A DNA stretch of 64,000 bases from Microbacterium sp. LWO13-1.2 (GTDB lineage Bacteria > Actinomycetota > Actinomycetes > Actinomycetales > Microbacteriaceae): NCBI RefSeq assembly GCF_038397725.1, contig NZ_CP151634.1, positions 3,906,001 to 3,970,000 on the forward strand, in the 5' to 3' direction. A model generated the notes under the pieces. The model saw nothing but the letters and a program-made list of their open reading frames with translations. It was not told where the DNA came from and ran no database searches. Position 1 is the stretch's first letter; each line of letters begins with the position of its first letter. The translations under genes and the position numbers were made by a program. Of this stretch, positions 48,852-58,188 are shown in pieces.

Positions 48852-49048
48852 GTCACACATGGCCGTCACCCGACCCACGACGCGACAATCTGCGTCCCCG
48901 CCCCCATGGCAGGGGTCACACATGGCCGCCACGCCGCCCACGTCACGACAATCTGCGTCCCCTCTCAAGCCCGCCCAGGGGACGCACATGGCCGTCACCA
49001 CGCCCACGACGCGACAATCTGCGACCCCCGAGTCCCGATCGGCACAGG
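48852..49048. repeat. Three imperfect direct repeats between sseB-like gene and pcrA
   Basis: Units begin at 48852, 48915 and 48981 (periods 63 and 66 bases). Each has a conserved block of about 48 bases containing CACATGGCCG, CCCACG, and CGACAATCTGCG, ending CCCC, then 15-21 variable bases that close with CAGGG. Conservation between units is near 85-90 percent in the block. The array fills most of the 275-base gap before the pcrA stop. No hairpin or open frame of its own is convincing. Function unknown. Confidence 0.8.
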
Positions 49049-49068
49049 GGGCGGCGCGGGAACGCTGC

Positions 49069-51534
49069 CTAGATCTTCTCGATCGGCGCGACCTTGATGA
49101 GCAGTTTCTTCTGCCCGGCGGAATCGAAGCGCACGTGGGCGATGCGCTTCGCACCTTCGCCGGTCACGGCGTCCACGCGCCCCTCGCCGAAATCGGAGTG
49201 GCGGATACGGTCGCCGGCGGCGAGTTCGAGATCGCCGTTGTCGCGCATCTTCGCCGTGACCCGGTTCGGGAACTTGTCCATCGCCGTGGACAGCGGCTTG
49301 AGGGAGTCGCCGCCAGGGAGAGGCTTCACGCCGAAGCGATCGCCCGAGCCGGAGGATCCGAACCCGCCACCTGGTCGTCGGGCGTTCAGCGCCCTCGACT
49401 GCATTCCACCGCGGGAGTTCACGTCTCCCGGCGACTGCCGCCAGTCGACGAGGCCGACCGGGATCTCCTGCAGGAAGCGGCTCGGCATCGCGACCGTGAC
49501 CTCGCCGAACTGCGCCCTGGTCATCGCGAGCGAGAGGTGCAGGCGCTTGCGCGCCCTGGTGATGCCGACGTAGAACAGCCGGCGCTCCTCCTGCGGACCG
49601 CCCGGCTCCCCCGCCGAGATCCGGTGCGGGATCAGATCCTCCTCGACACCGGTGACGAACACCGCGTCGTACTCGAGCCCCTTGGCGGTGTGCATCGTCA
49701 TCAACGACACCGAACCGGATTCGTCATCCAGATCGTCGGCATCGCTGACCAGGGCGACCTCGGTGAGGAAGTCGACGATCGTGCCGTCGGGATTGTTGCG
49801 GGCGAAGTCCCTGGCGACGGCGACGAACTCGTCGAGGTTCTCGACCCGCGCCTCGTCCTGCGGGTCACGGCTCCTGCGCAGCGCGTCGAGGTATCCGCTC
49901 TTCGTCAGGAGAAGGCTGAGGCCGTCGGCGACCGTCGTCGGCGCCGGCACCTCTCCCGTCGCCGGCAGCATGATCGCGGTCGCCTCGGCGAGCACCCCGT
50001 CGAGCTGGGCGATGGCGGCCTGGATCTTCGGGCCGAATCCCAACTGGGGCGACAGGGAAAGAGCGTCGCGGAAGGAGATGCCGTGTTCCTCGGCGAATCG
50101 TGCGATGGCCGTCTCGGAGACATCACCGATGCCGCGCTTGGGCTTGTTCAGGATGCGCCGCACCGACATCTCGTCGGCGGGATTCGCGACCGCCACGAGG
50201 TAGGCGAGCGCGTCCTTGATCTCTGCGCGGTCGTAGAACTTGGTGCCGCCCATGACCTTGTAGGGGACGGCAGAGCGGATGAAGATCTCCTCGAGCGCGC
50301 GGGACTGGGAGTTCGTGCGGTAGAAGACGGCCATCTCGGAGTACGGCATCCCCGCGCGGCGCAGCGCCTCGACCTCGTCGGCGACGAACTGGGCCTCATC
50401 GTGCTGCGAGTAGCCGGTGAAGCCGACGATCTTGTCGCCGTCGCCCTTGTCGCTCCAGAGCTTCTTGTCCTTGCGGTCGAAGTTGTTGCCGATCACGGCG
50501 TTCGCGGCCGACAGGATGTTCTGCGTCGAACGGTAGTTCTGCTCCAGCAGCACGACACGTGCGCCGGGGAAGTCCCGTTCGAACTCGCTGATGTTGCGGA
50601 TGTCCGCGCCGCGGAAGGCGTAGATGGATTGGTCGGAATCACCGACCACGGTGAGGGATGCCCCCTCGAGCTCCGGCGAGGTCTCGGGTTCGAAGATCAT
50701 CATGCCGTTCGAGGCATATGGATCGGGAGCCTCGCTCGAAACCGGCCGGGTCAGCTCGTGGATGAGCGAGTACTGGGCGTGGTTGGTGTCCTGGTACTCG
50801 TCGACGAGGATGTGCCGGAAGCGGCGCCGGTAGGTGTTCGCCACCTCCGGGAACGCACGGAACAGATAGACCGTCTGCCCGATGAGGTCGTCGAAGTCGA
50901 AGGCGTTCGCCTTCTGCAGCTGCCGCTGGTAGTCGGCGAAGAGCTCGACGAAGATCCGCTCCGCCGGATCTGACATGTTCGCCTGACGCGCGTAGGAATC
51001 GGCATCCGACAGTTCGTTCTTGAGCTTCGAGATGCGCGACTGCACGGATGCCGGAGTCAGCCCGTACGCGTCGGCCTCATGCTCTTTGACCAGTCGCTTG
51101 AGCAACGCGCGGGAATCTCCCGAGTCGTAGATCGTGAACGATTTGGTGAAGCCGAACTGCTCGGCCTCACGACGGAGGATCCGCACGCAGGCGGAGTGGA
51201 AGGTCGAGATCCACATGCCGCGGGATGCTTCGCCGACGAGCGCGCCGACGCGCTCACGCATCTCGCCGGCAGCCTTGTTGGTGAAGGTGATCGCGAGGAT
51301 CTGGCTCGGCCATGCCTCACGACTCCGCAGCAGCGACGCGATGCGGCGCGTCAGCACACTGGTCTTTCCCGAGCCGGCACCCGCCACGATGAGCAGCGCC
51401 TGGCCGCGGTATGTCACCGCCTCGAGTTGCTGCGGGTTGAGCCCGGCGAGGAGGTCGTCGGAAGCACCAGCGGACTCCGATGACGAGGAGCGTGGGCCGG
51501 CGGTGGAGGGGACGATGAGAGGAGCGTCGGTCAT
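49069..51534 (-). CDS. pcrA: ATP-dependent DNA helicase PcrA/UvrD
   Basis: An 821-residue superfamily 1A 3'-5' helicase for nucleotide excision and mismatch-related repair and replication restart. Motifs are GLNPQQLEAV (Q motif), Walker A AGAGSGKT (51-58), DEYQDTN (motif II), GDSDQSIYAFRGA (III), QNYRST (IV), TMHTAKGLEYDAVF (V) and VGITRARKRLHLS (VI). The C-terminal tail ends with the RNA-polymerase-binding region GDRIRHSDFGEGRV. TAGACT lies nine bases before ATG. Confidence 0.97.
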   Translation of the reverse strand: MTDAPLIVPSTAGPRSSSSESAGASDDLLAGLNPQQLEAVTYRGQALLIVAGAGSGKTSVLTRRIASLLRSREAWPSQILAITFTNKAAGEMRERVGALVGEASRGMWISTFHSACVRILRREAEQFGFTKSFTIYDSGDSRALLKRLVKEHEADAYGLTPASVQSRISKLKNELSDADSYARQANMSDPAERIFVELFADYQRQLQKANAFDFDDLIGQTVYLFRAFPEVANTYRRRFRHILVDEYQDTNHAQYSLIHELTRPVSSEAPDPYASNGMMIFEPETSPELEGASLTVVGDSDQSIYAFRGADIRNISEFERDFPGARVVLLEQNYRSTQNILSAANAVIGNNFDRKDKKLWSDKGDGDKIVGFTGYSQHDEAQFVADEVEALRRAGMPYSEMAVFYRTNSQSRALEEIFIRSAVPYKVMGGTKFYDRAEIKDALAYLVAVANPADEMSVRRILNKPKRGIGDVSETAIARFAEEHGISFRDALSLSPQLGFGPKIQAAIAQLDGVLAEATAIMLPATGEVPAPTTVADGLSLLLTKSGYLDALRRSRDPQDEARVENLDEFVAVARDFARNNPDGTIVDFLTEVALVSDADDLDDESGSVSLMTMHTAKGLEYDAVFVTGVEEDLIPHRISAGEPGGPQEERRLFYVGITRARKRLHLSLAMTRAQFGEVTVAMPSRFLQEIPVGLVDWRQSPGDVNSRGGMQSRALNARRPGGGFGSSGSGDRFGVKPLPGGDSLKPLSTAMDKFPNRVTAKMRDNGDLELAAGDRIRHSDFGEGRVDAVTGEGAKRIAHVRFDSAGQKKLLIKVAPIEKI

Positions 51535-51602
51535 GGCCTTACGAGTCTAGGCGGGGCCTAGGACAGCGGAGTACGATCGGTGCTCACGACGAGGGGCGAG
51601 CG

Positions 51603-52004
51603 ATGATCACCAGTCTGAGCGAGCAGAAGTGCTTCGATTTGCTGCGCACGACGACCGTAGGACGATTCGGCTTCGTGCGCGATGGCCGGGTGCAGATCAT
51701 CCCGGTCAACTACTTCCTCGACGACCGTGACATCGTCGTCCGCACGGCGCCGGACAGCATCCTCAGCACGCTTCCCGCGAGTGAGCTGGAGGTCGCCTTC
51801 GAGGTCGATCATCACGACGACCTCGCCGGGACCGGCTGGAGCGTGCTGCTGAACGGCACGGTGTCCGCGATGCCGGTCGGCGAGCTCGACGCCCTTCCGG
51901 CCTCCGGCCGCGTCCACCCGTGGGCGGGTGGTGACCGCGACCTTCCTCTGCGGTTGCATGTGCACGCGGTGTCCGGGCGCAGCGTGCAGCGCCCGCGTCG
52001 CTGA
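51603..52004 (+). CDS. Pyridoxamine 5'-phosphate oxidase-fold protein
   Basis: A 133-residue split-barrel flavin-binding protein. It opens CFDLLRTTTVGRFGFVRDGRVQIIPVNYFLDD, the usual first strands, then VVRTAPDSIL and VAFEVDHHD, GWSVLLNG. It probably binds FMN or F420 and reduces a small substrate. It is divergent from pcrA. Activity unknown. Confidence 0.85.
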   Translation: MITSLSEQKCFDLLRTTTVGRFGFVRDGRVQIIPVNYFLDDRDIVVRTAPDSILSTLPASELEVAFEVDHHDDLAGTGWSVLLNGTVSAMPVGELDALPASGRVHPWAGGDRDLPLRLHVHAVSGRSVQRPRR

Positions 52005-52093
52005 TCTCTCATCACGCGATTCGCCGCCGGCGCCGCGATGCCGGATGGGTCCCGGAGATGGACAGCAACGGCGGCACCGACGCCCGCCGAGCC

Positions 52094-52128
52094 GAGCGGG
52101 GTGCGCGGGCGACCCGCGCACCCCGCTC
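52094..52128. terminator. Bidirectional hairpin terminator
   Basis: A perfect 16-bp GC-rich stem (52094-52109 with 52113-52128) and a three-base loop, just beyond the stop of the surface protein gene and downstream of the convergent flavin-fold gene. Confidence 0.8.
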
Positions 52129-52131
52129 AAC

Positions 52132-54969
52132 TCACACCGAGCGTGAACGCCGACGCGCGATCGCCGCTCCGGCCAGGAGGAGCATCAGCGCCAGCGCGAT
52201 CGCCGCGACGGGTGCCTCGGAGCCGGTTGCAGCGAGCCCGCCACCGGGGGTTCCGGTACCAGGGCTCCCCGCGCCAGGACCCGTCGGCGTCTCACCGCCG
52301 GGGTTCTCGCCACCGGGGTTCTCGCCGTCGACCCCGGGGAGTGTGCCGGTCCGCAGCGCCTCGGACGCGAAACCGTCGGCGAACCACCACACCGGTCGCT
52401 GCCCGTCCACCGACAGCGATGCCGGAGCGGTGGCGAAGCCCTCGTTGTTGATGTCGGGCATTCCGGCGGGGCGCTCGAAGTGCGCCAGGCCCGGCTGTGC
52501 GGTGCCGTTCAGCGTGATCTCGGCCGAACGACCCTGGCAGCCGTCATCGCACACGGCCCACAGCACGTCGCGCACGCTGTCGTAGTCCAGCGCCATCACT
52601 CCGGCGAGTCCCGGTGCGATCTCGGAGACGAGGGTCGCACTCCCGTCGGTTCCGAGCGCGAACGCATAGACGTGACCGTTGTCCTCGATGGCCACGAAGA
52701 ACAGGCCTCCTCCGCGACCGGCATAGTCAGCCGGGTCGTAGGCGGCACCGGTGTTGTCGTCGAAGAGCACGCCCGCCAGCGCTGCATCCGGAACCCATTC
52801 GACCGCCTCCATGCCGAGGTTCGCACCCACGGCGGGAAGCAAAGCGGTCAGATCCCACTCCTGCTGCGCGACGAGATCACCGGCTGCGGCATCCGGATCG
52901 ACCTTCAGCACGACGTTCTGGTTCACGCCCTTGGCGCTGTTGTCACGCTCGGATGCGACATAGACCGCGCCCTCGCCGTCGACCGTGATGCCCTCGGTGT
53001 CCGGGCCGGCGGCGCCGGGGTCCGATGCGTCCTTCTGGAAACGGATGCGCTTGCCGTCGTTCCAGCCTTCGGCCTTCACGACAGAACCGTCTGCGTGCGC
53101 ATCGAGCTTCCAGATGCGTCCATCCCCGTTGTCGACCGCCCAGAGAACGGCGCCGTCCGCGGTCTCCTGGATGTCGAGCCCCGAGCTGTCCTCGAGGAAC
53201 ATCGGGATGGCGTCGAGCGCACGGACCTCGGCCGATCCCGGCCACGGCGAGAACGCGATCTCGCCGGCGCACTCGTTGGCGGCGCCCCTGGTCGGCTGAG
53301 CGGTCAGCGCGAAGGCACCGGTGATGTCGGGGCAGCGCCCCCAGCTCGTGGCCGCATGGCCCTCGCCCCACGTCGTCTCGTCGACGATCAGGTCGCCGTC
53401 GAACACGCGCACCGCGTCCCCGCCGCCCAGACCGAAACCGAGCTGCGCGCGCTCGATGACGAGATAGCCGCCTGCGGCGATCGCCGTGCCTGCCGGGATC
53501 GTGTAGGCGTGCGCATCGTCGTCGTCCTTCACGACGATGCCGGACACGTCGAGCGCGTCCGCCGTCGGGTTGACCAGTTCGACCCAGTCATCGGGGGAAC
53601 CGCCATCGGATTCGACTTCGTTGATGCGCACAGGGCTTCCGCAGGCGTTGCGCGCGCCCTTGGTCGAGATCGCCTGATCCGCGAAATCTCCGGTGCCGTC
53701 CGCGCACCGCGCCCAGACGCCGTCCGCGTGCGCCGGGTAGACGTATTCGTCGACGGTGTTGCCGTTCGCATCACGGATCGTCACTGTGTCGCCGTTGCCG
53801 AGGCCGAAGCTGAACGCGGTGGGCTGGTCGAAAACGACGTAGGCGCCCGGCTCGAGCATCGTGCCGGCGGGCAGCGGCGTCACGTCGCCAGCGTGGCCGG
53901 ACGGATCGTTGTCCATCACGGTCCACCCGGAGAGGTCGACGGAGGTGCTCCCCGCATTGACGACCTCGACCCAGTCGGTGGCGTCGCCGTTGGATTCGAT
54001 CTCGTTGATCGCGACGTCCGGCATCACGCACGAGTTGGTCGCACCCGGGGTGGCGTGGGCGAGGATGAATGCGCCGACGCCATCGGGGCAGCGCGCCAGC
54101 GTGGCGGCGCTGAAGTCCCCGCCGATCGCCGCGTGGCCGTCCCACATCAGCGTGTCATCGATCAGGACACCCGCGGCGTCGTAGAGACGGATGCGATCGG
54201 CGCTGCCGATGCCGATCGGATCGCGGAATGCCGCCTCCGTGCCGTCGACGATGCCGATCGTGCTCTCGTCGACGACGAGGAACTCCCCCGCACCGATCTG
54301 GGTCCCCGGCCGGAACTGCCAGCGGTGATCGTCGGAGTTGTCGCGGATCTCGAAGCCGGAGATGTCGAGCGCCTCGCCACCGGGGTTGTAGAACTCCGCC
54401 CAGTCGGCCGGCTGCGAGTCGACCTCGTTGATCACGATGGAGCCGGTGACCGGCACCACGGTGCAGTCGTTGGCCGCGCCGGGGGTCGCCGCGGTCGCGT
54501 GCGCCCACTCGCCCACGCCGTCGGCGCAGCGCGCCCACACGGCCAGCGGAGCCGTGTTCTCGTAGGCGTATGCGTCGGCCTCGGCGCCGGCCGGGTCGAA
54601 CAGCACGACCTCGTCGCCCTTGCCGAGACCGAAATCGAAGTCGACGTCCTTCACCAGCACGAGGAACTCCCCCGGAGCCAGCGTGGTGCCGGCCGGCGCG
54701 TGGCCGAAGGTGTCGCGCTTCTCGTCGGAGATGTACCAGCCATCGAGCGAGATGGGCTCTGCGCCGGCGTTGTAGATCTCGACCTGGTCGGCGAGTCCGG
54801 TCGCCGCGTCGTCGTAGACGATCTCGTTGAGGACGAGACCCGCGGGTGCGCCCGAAGTCTCGGTGATGCGGGAATCGGCGCCGGTGGCGGCGAGCGGTGC
54901 GGCGAGCAGGGCGGCTGCGCTGAGCGCGCAGACCGTCGTGACCGCTGCCGCGGAGTGCAGGCGGGACAT
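52132..54969 (-). CDS. Sortase-anchored surface protein with four lamin-tail domains and a beta-propeller-like region
   Basis: A 945-residue exported protein. After a signal peptide (about residues 1-32) come four LTD repeats at about 46-169, 177-314, 318-443 and 447-567, each opening with INE(V/I) and closing near a CADG/CPDG...TPGA.N.C block. Residues about 580-870 form repeated blade-like strands (GLDIQETADGAVLWAVDNGDGRIWKL in outline, PDTEGITVDGEGAVYVASE). A Gly/Pro linker, LAATG (912-916), a hydrophobic helix and an RRRSRS tail make a class E sortase signal. A nuclease or phosphatase partner is absent, so a binding or phosphoesterase-like role is open. TGGAG precedes ATG. Confidence 0.88.
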   Translation of the reverse strand: MSRLHSAAAVTTVCALSAAALLAAPLAATGADSRITETSGAPAGLVLNEIVYDDAATGLADQVEIYNAGAEPISLDGWYISDEKRDTFGHAPAGTTLAPGEFLVLVKDVDFDFGLGKGDEVVLFDPAGAEADAYAYENTAPLAVWARCADGVGEWAHATAATPGAANDCTVVPVTGSIVINEVDSQPADWAEFYNPGGEALDISGFEIRDNSDDHRWQFRPGTQIGAGEFLVVDESTIGIVDGTEAAFRDPIGIGSADRIRLYDAAGVLIDDTLMWDGHAAIGGDFSAATLARCPDGVGAFILAHATPGATNSCVMPDVAINEIESNGDATDWVEVVNAGSTSVDLSGWTVMDNDPSGHAGDVTPLPAGTMLEPGAYVVFDQPTAFSFGLGNGDTVTIRDANGNTVDEYVYPAHADGVWARCADGTGDFADQAISTKGARNACGSPVRINEVESDGGSPDDWVELVNPTADALDVSGIVVKDDDDAHAYTIPAGTAIAAGGYLVIERAQLGFGLGGGDAVRVFDGDLIVDETTWGEGHAATSWGRCPDITGAFALTAQPTRGAANECAGEIAFSPWPGSAEVRALDAIPMFLEDSSGLDIQETADGAVLWAVDNGDGRIWKLDAHADGSVVKAEGWNDGKRIRFQKDASDPGAAGPDTEGITVDGEGAVYVASERDNSAKGVNQNVVLKVDPDAAAGDLVAQQEWDLTALLPAVGANLGMEAVEWVPDAALAGVLFDDNTGAAYDPADYAGRGGGLFFVAIEDNGHVYAFALGTDGSATLVSEIAPGLAGVMALDYDSVRDVLWAVCDDGCQGRSAEITLNGTAQPGLAHFERPAGMPDINNEGFATAPASLSVDGQRPVWWFADGFASEALRTGTLPGVDGENPGGENPGGETPTGPGAGSPGTGTPGGGLAATGSEAPVAAIALALMLLLAGAAIARRRSRSV

Positions 54970-55151
54970 GGGGCTCCAGGGTGAGAACTCAGACGGGTGT
55001 GAGTCCACACCACCGATGCCGCGTGGCCGCGCGGCGGCGTGCAGATGGACGAGAGGTGAACGGCGGGCGGCCAATCAACTCCCGACCGCACCGGCATCTG
55101 CCGGGCGCATGCGTCAGGCGTAGTCCCAGCCACGACTGCGACAATCACCTC

Positions 55152-55544
55152 ATGCGCACGATCCTGAACATCATCTGGGTCATCCTCGCCGGATGGGTCC
55201 TGTTCCTCGGCTACATGCTGGCGGGCATCCTGCTGTGCATCCCGATCGTGACCATCCCGTGGGCGATCGCGTCGTTCCGCATCGCCCGCTACGCCATCTG
55301 GCCGTTCGGGCGTGAGGTCATCAGCAAGCCGACGGCCGGCGTGGGCTCGTTCCTCGGCAACGTGCTCTGGGTGATCCTCGCGGGCTGGTGGCTGGCGATC
55401 GGTCATATCATCTCCGGTATCGCACTGTGCATCACGATCATCGGCATCCCGATGGGTATCGCCGACTTCAAGATGGTGCCGATCTCGCTCGTGCCCCTCG
55501 GCAAGGAGATCGTTTCCACCCGGCGGGGTGCGTTCGCGGGGTAG
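55152..55544 (+). CDS. YccF domain membrane protein
   Basis: A 130-residue protein with two copies of the YccF pattern: NIIWVILAGWVLFLGYMLAGILLCIPIVTIPWA then LGNVLWVILAGWWLAIGHIISGIALCITIIGIPMGIADFKM (outline), each a membrane hairpin followed by F(R/K) and PFG/PLG. Inner-membrane, function unknown. The region 54970-55151 upstream shows only divergent leaders. Confidence 0.9.
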   Translation: MRTILNIIWVILAGWVLFLGYMLAGILLCIPIVTIPWAIASFRIARYAIWPFGREVISKPTAGVGSFLGNVLWVILAGWWLAIGHIISGIALCITIIGIPMGIADFKMVPISLVPLGKEIVSTRRGAFAG

Positions 55545-55559
55545 CCGTACACTTGCCCG

Positions 55560-56021
55560 GTGGATGCCGACCGCCTGATCGCCTGGGATGAAGAGCTCCG
55601 CTCGGCGCACACCCGCCTGCGCGCCGCCCTTTCCGCCACCCGGGTGGCGCTGGATGTCGGCGACACCGCCCCGGATGCCGCGTCCGAGCTGCTGCTCTTC
55701 TGCATCGGTTTCTGCTCGGCGTTGGACGGCCACCACCGCAGCGAGGACCGCAGCCTGTTCCCCGCGCTGCGTGACGAGCATCCCGAACTCTCCGGAGTGA
55801 TCGACAAGCTCATGCAGGATCACTCGATGCTCTCCCACCTGCTGAACGCGCTGCGCAACGCCGTCGAACGCGATGAGGATACGGCGTCGATCGAACGCCA
55901 CCTCGACGGGATCGGCGCGATCATGGAGTCGCATTTCCGCTTCGAAGAGCGGGAGATCCTCGCTCCCCTTCGCGCGCTGCGGCTCGAGAAAACCGTGCCG
56001 GAGGTCCTGGGACCGCTCTGA
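55560..56021 (+). CDS. Hemerythrin-like domain protein
   Basis: A 153-residue four-helix protein with iron ligands of hemerythrin type: H40s region absent, but DGHHRSEDRSLFPAL near residue 55 (HxxxE), MQDHSMLSHLL near 85 and SHFRFEEREILAPL near 122. These give a plausible diiron site for sensing oxygen or nitric oxide. GTG 55560 is supported by TACACT (55548-55553) six bases upstream, with no ribosome site. Confidence 0.85.
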   Translation: MDADRLIAWDEELRSAHTRLRAALSATRVALDVGDTAPDAASELLLFCIGFCSALDGHHRSEDRSLFPALRDEHPELSGVIDKLMQDHSMLSHLLNALRNAVERDEDTASIERHLDGIGAIMESHFRFEEREILAPLRALRLEKTVPEVLGPL

Positions 56022-56045
56022 TGCCCCCGGATCGCGGGCGAATGC

Positions 56046-57032
56046 TCAGTTGCGGAAGAAGCCCACGCCCAGATCGGGGTGATCGACGAACACGCCGTCG
56101 ATCCCGGTGCGCGCGATCGCTGCCCACTCCGCCTCGTAGTCGCCGTACTCGCTGCGTCCGCCGGCACCGCGGAACTCCGCGGCCAGGAACGCGTTCTCCG
56201 GGCGGGCGGTCCAGGTGAACACCTTGAGGCCGCGCGCATGCGCATCGTCCACGATCGTGTTGCCCTTGGCCAGGAGCATCCTCTTGTTGACGCTGATGCC
56301 ATCGACCTTGCCGACCAGACCATCGAGTCCCCGCGGCGTGATCGTGGCCTTGTAGCTGAGCGCCTGCTTGCCCTGCGCGACGAGGAGGTCGTACGGGCGG
56401 CCGGATGCCTCGATCAGATAGACGTAGGAAGCGGCGATCCCTCGTGCACGCAGGTGGCCGAGCACCGTCGATTCGAAGCACTCGATGATGAGGGGCAGCT
56501 CGCCGTCGGCCCAGCCTGCCTCGCGAAGATCCCGTTCGATCAGGGGAGCAAGATCCAGGCCGATGCTCGCGAAGTAGGTCGCGTGCTTGATCTCCAGCAC
56601 CACGCCGATTTCGCGCCCGTGCTCGATCGAGCCGGCGCGCACGATGTCGAGCACGTCGCTCAGTCGCAGAATGGCCTGCGACCCGTCGAAGCTCGCGCTG
56701 GTCAGCCGCACCTCGGGCAGCCGCTCGCGGCTGCGCAGAGTGGTCAGCTCGGCCCAGGTGAAGTCCTCGGTGAACCAGCCGGTCAGTGCCTGGCCGTCGA
56801 CGCGCTTGGTGGTGCGTCGGTCGGCGAACTCAGGATGCTCGGCGACGTCGGTGGTGCCGGAGATCTCGTTCTCGTGCCGCACGACGAGGACGCCGTCCTG
56901 GGTGGCGACGATGTCGGGCTCCACGGCGTCGACGCCCATGGCGAGCGCGAGCTCGTACGACGATCGGCTGTGCTCCGGACGGTAGCCGGGAGCGCCGCGA
57001 TGACCGATGACGAGCGGTGATTTCCTGGGCAC
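56046..57032 (-). CDS. Glycerophosphodiester phosphodiesterase
   Basis: A 328-residue GDPD-type TIM barrel cleaving glycerophosphodiesters to glycerol 3-phosphate. Catalytic motif VIGHRGAPGYRPEHS (His near 11), then EPDIVATQDGVLVVRHEN (Glu, Asp, His near 42-57) and VVLEIKH near 150, and a C-terminal FTWTARPEN. GTG 57032 is chosen because TACGCT (57039-57044) ends six bases before it and the family motif starts about ten residues in. No signal peptide, so cytoplasmic. Confidence 0.94.
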   Translation of the reverse strand: MPRKSPLVIGHRGAPGYRPEHSRSSYELALAMGVDAVEPDIVATQDGVLVVRHENEISGTTDVAEHPEFADRRTTKRVDGQALTGWFTEDFTWAELTTLRSRERLPEVRLTSASFDGSQAILRLSDVLDIVRAGSIEHGREIGVVLEIKHATYFASIGLDLAPLIERDLREAGWADGELPLIIECFESTVLGHLRARGIAASYVYLIEASGRPYDLLVAQGKQALSYKATITPRGLDGLVGKVDGISVNKRMLLAKGNTIVDDAHARGLKVFTWTARPENAFLAAEFRGAGGRSEYGDYEAEWAAIARTGIDGVFVDHPDLGVGFFRN

Positions 57033-57119
57033 GCTCTCAGCGTAGAACACGCCACTGAGCGCACCGCGCGGGTATCGTGGAGGAAAGAGACCTACGCACA
57101 CTTTGGAGTGAGGCCCACC

Positions 57120-58034
57120 ATGAGCAATTTCGCCTTCAACAATCCGGCGTTCAAGCAGCAGGATCCGCGCAATGTCGCGACCTACCCCGGCGGCCCGCAG
57201 GCTGCGGCTCAGGGTGCGCAGTTCGGTTCCGCGCAGCACGCCGGAATGGATGCTGCCGCCAACGCACAGCTGGAGGGCATGTACGCCGGTCCGCCCGCTG
57301 GCGCGATCGAGACCGACCGGATGACGGTCGAGGACACGGTCTGGAAGACCGCCGCCCTCTTCGGCATCCTGCTCGTCACCGCCGCCATCGGCTGGGTCTG
57401 GACCCTCGGCGGCGTGCAGATCGACCCCCGCCAGGGCGTCTCGATGCTTCCGTGGATGATCGGCGCCTTCGGTGGCTTCGTGCTCGCCATGGTGATCACC
57501 TTCACCTCGCGCAAGAAGGTGCGTCCCGCACTGATCTTCGTCTACGCGGCACTGGAGGGCCTGTTCGTCGGTGGCATCTCCGCGTTCTTCGAGATGATCT
57601 GGCCCGGCATCGTCATGCAGGCCACCCTCGCGACGGTCGCCGTCGTCGGTGTGACCCTCGCCCTCTTCGCCAGCGGCAAGATCCGCGCGTCGAAGAAGAT
57701 GACCAAGATCGTCATGATCGCGATGCTCGGCTACATGGTCTTCTCGCTGCTCAACCTCGTCCTGATGTGGACGAACGTGCTCCCGGCCGGCCAGGCGTTC
57801 GGCCTTCTCAGCCAGGAAGTCATGGGCATCCCGCTCGGCCTCATCATCGGCGTCCTCGTGGTCTTCATGGCCGCGTACTCGCTGGTGATGGACTTCGACC
57901 AGATCCAGCAGGGCGTGCGCAACGGCGCACCGCGCAAGTACGGCTGGCTCGGCGGCTTCGGCATCATGGTCACCGTCGTGTGGCTGTACGTCGAGATCCT
58001 GCGCATGATCGCGATCGTCCGCGGCAGCAACTAG
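57120..58034 (+). CDS. Bax inhibitor-1/YccA family membrane protein
   Basis: A 304-residue protein: a hydrophilic Gln/Ala-rich tail (about 1-70) then seven hydrophobic segments with typical BI-1 features (TAALFGILLVTAAIGWVW, EGLFVGGISAFFE, ATVAVVGVTLALF). The actinobacterial version is a predicted pH-sensitive ion leak channel by analogy to YetJ. GGAGTGAGG lies before ATG 57120. Confidence 0.9.
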   Translation: MSNFAFNNPAFKQQDPRNVATYPGGPQAAAQGAQFGSAQHAGMDAAANAQLEGMYAGPPAGAIETDRMTVEDTVWKTAALFGILLVTAAIGWVWTLGGVQIDPRQGVSMLPWMIGAFGGFVLAMVITFTSRKKVRPALIFVYAALEGLFVGGISAFFEMIWPGIVMQATLATVAVVGVTLALFASGKIRASKKMTKIVMIAMLGYMVFSLLNLVLMWTNVLPAGQAFGLLSQEVMGIPLGLIIGVLVVFMAAYSLVMDFDQIQQGVRNGAPRKYGWLGGFGIMVTVVWLYVEILRMIAIVRGSN

Positions 58035-58044
58035 TCACGACTCG

Positions 58045-58080
58045 AAAGAGGCCCGTCTCCACCTGGAGGCGGGCCTCTTT
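58045..58080 (+). terminator. Intrinsic terminator after the BI-1 gene
   Basis: A 16-bp stem (58045-58060 with 58065-58080, one G-U pair) starting AAAGAGGCCCG and ending CGGGCCTCTTT, four-base loop ACCT. The terminal T run makes it a classical Rho-independent terminator. Confidence 0.88.
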
Positions 58081-58148
58081 GCATACCTGGTGACCCCGGC
58101 GCAAGGGGGTATCCGAGATGTCCGGAGGCCAGCACAGTGGACTCACGA

Positions 58149-58167
58149 ATCCCCGCGACTCGGGGAT
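58149..58167 (+). promoter_or_regulatory. Hairpin in the glsB leader
   Basis: A perfect 7-bp stem ATCCCCG with CGGGGAT and a five-base loop, about 20 bases before the glsB start with its GGAG. It could affect mRNA stability or translation. Confidence 0.35.
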
Positions 58168-58188
58168 CCTGACACAAAGGAGCTGACC

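Noticed and set aside
48852..49048. CRISPR array
   Set aside because: Only three units, repeats imperfect and about 48 bases, spacers only 15-21 bases, and no cas genes in the window.
48859..49063. Coding frame through the three repeats
   Set aside because: An open frame exists because the period is a multiple of three, but it runs on into the antisense of pcrA and has no own ribosome site or family.
52480..54984. 834-codon plus-strand frame opposite the surface protein
   Set aside because: Shadow; the minus strand has signal peptide, four repeats and sorting signal.
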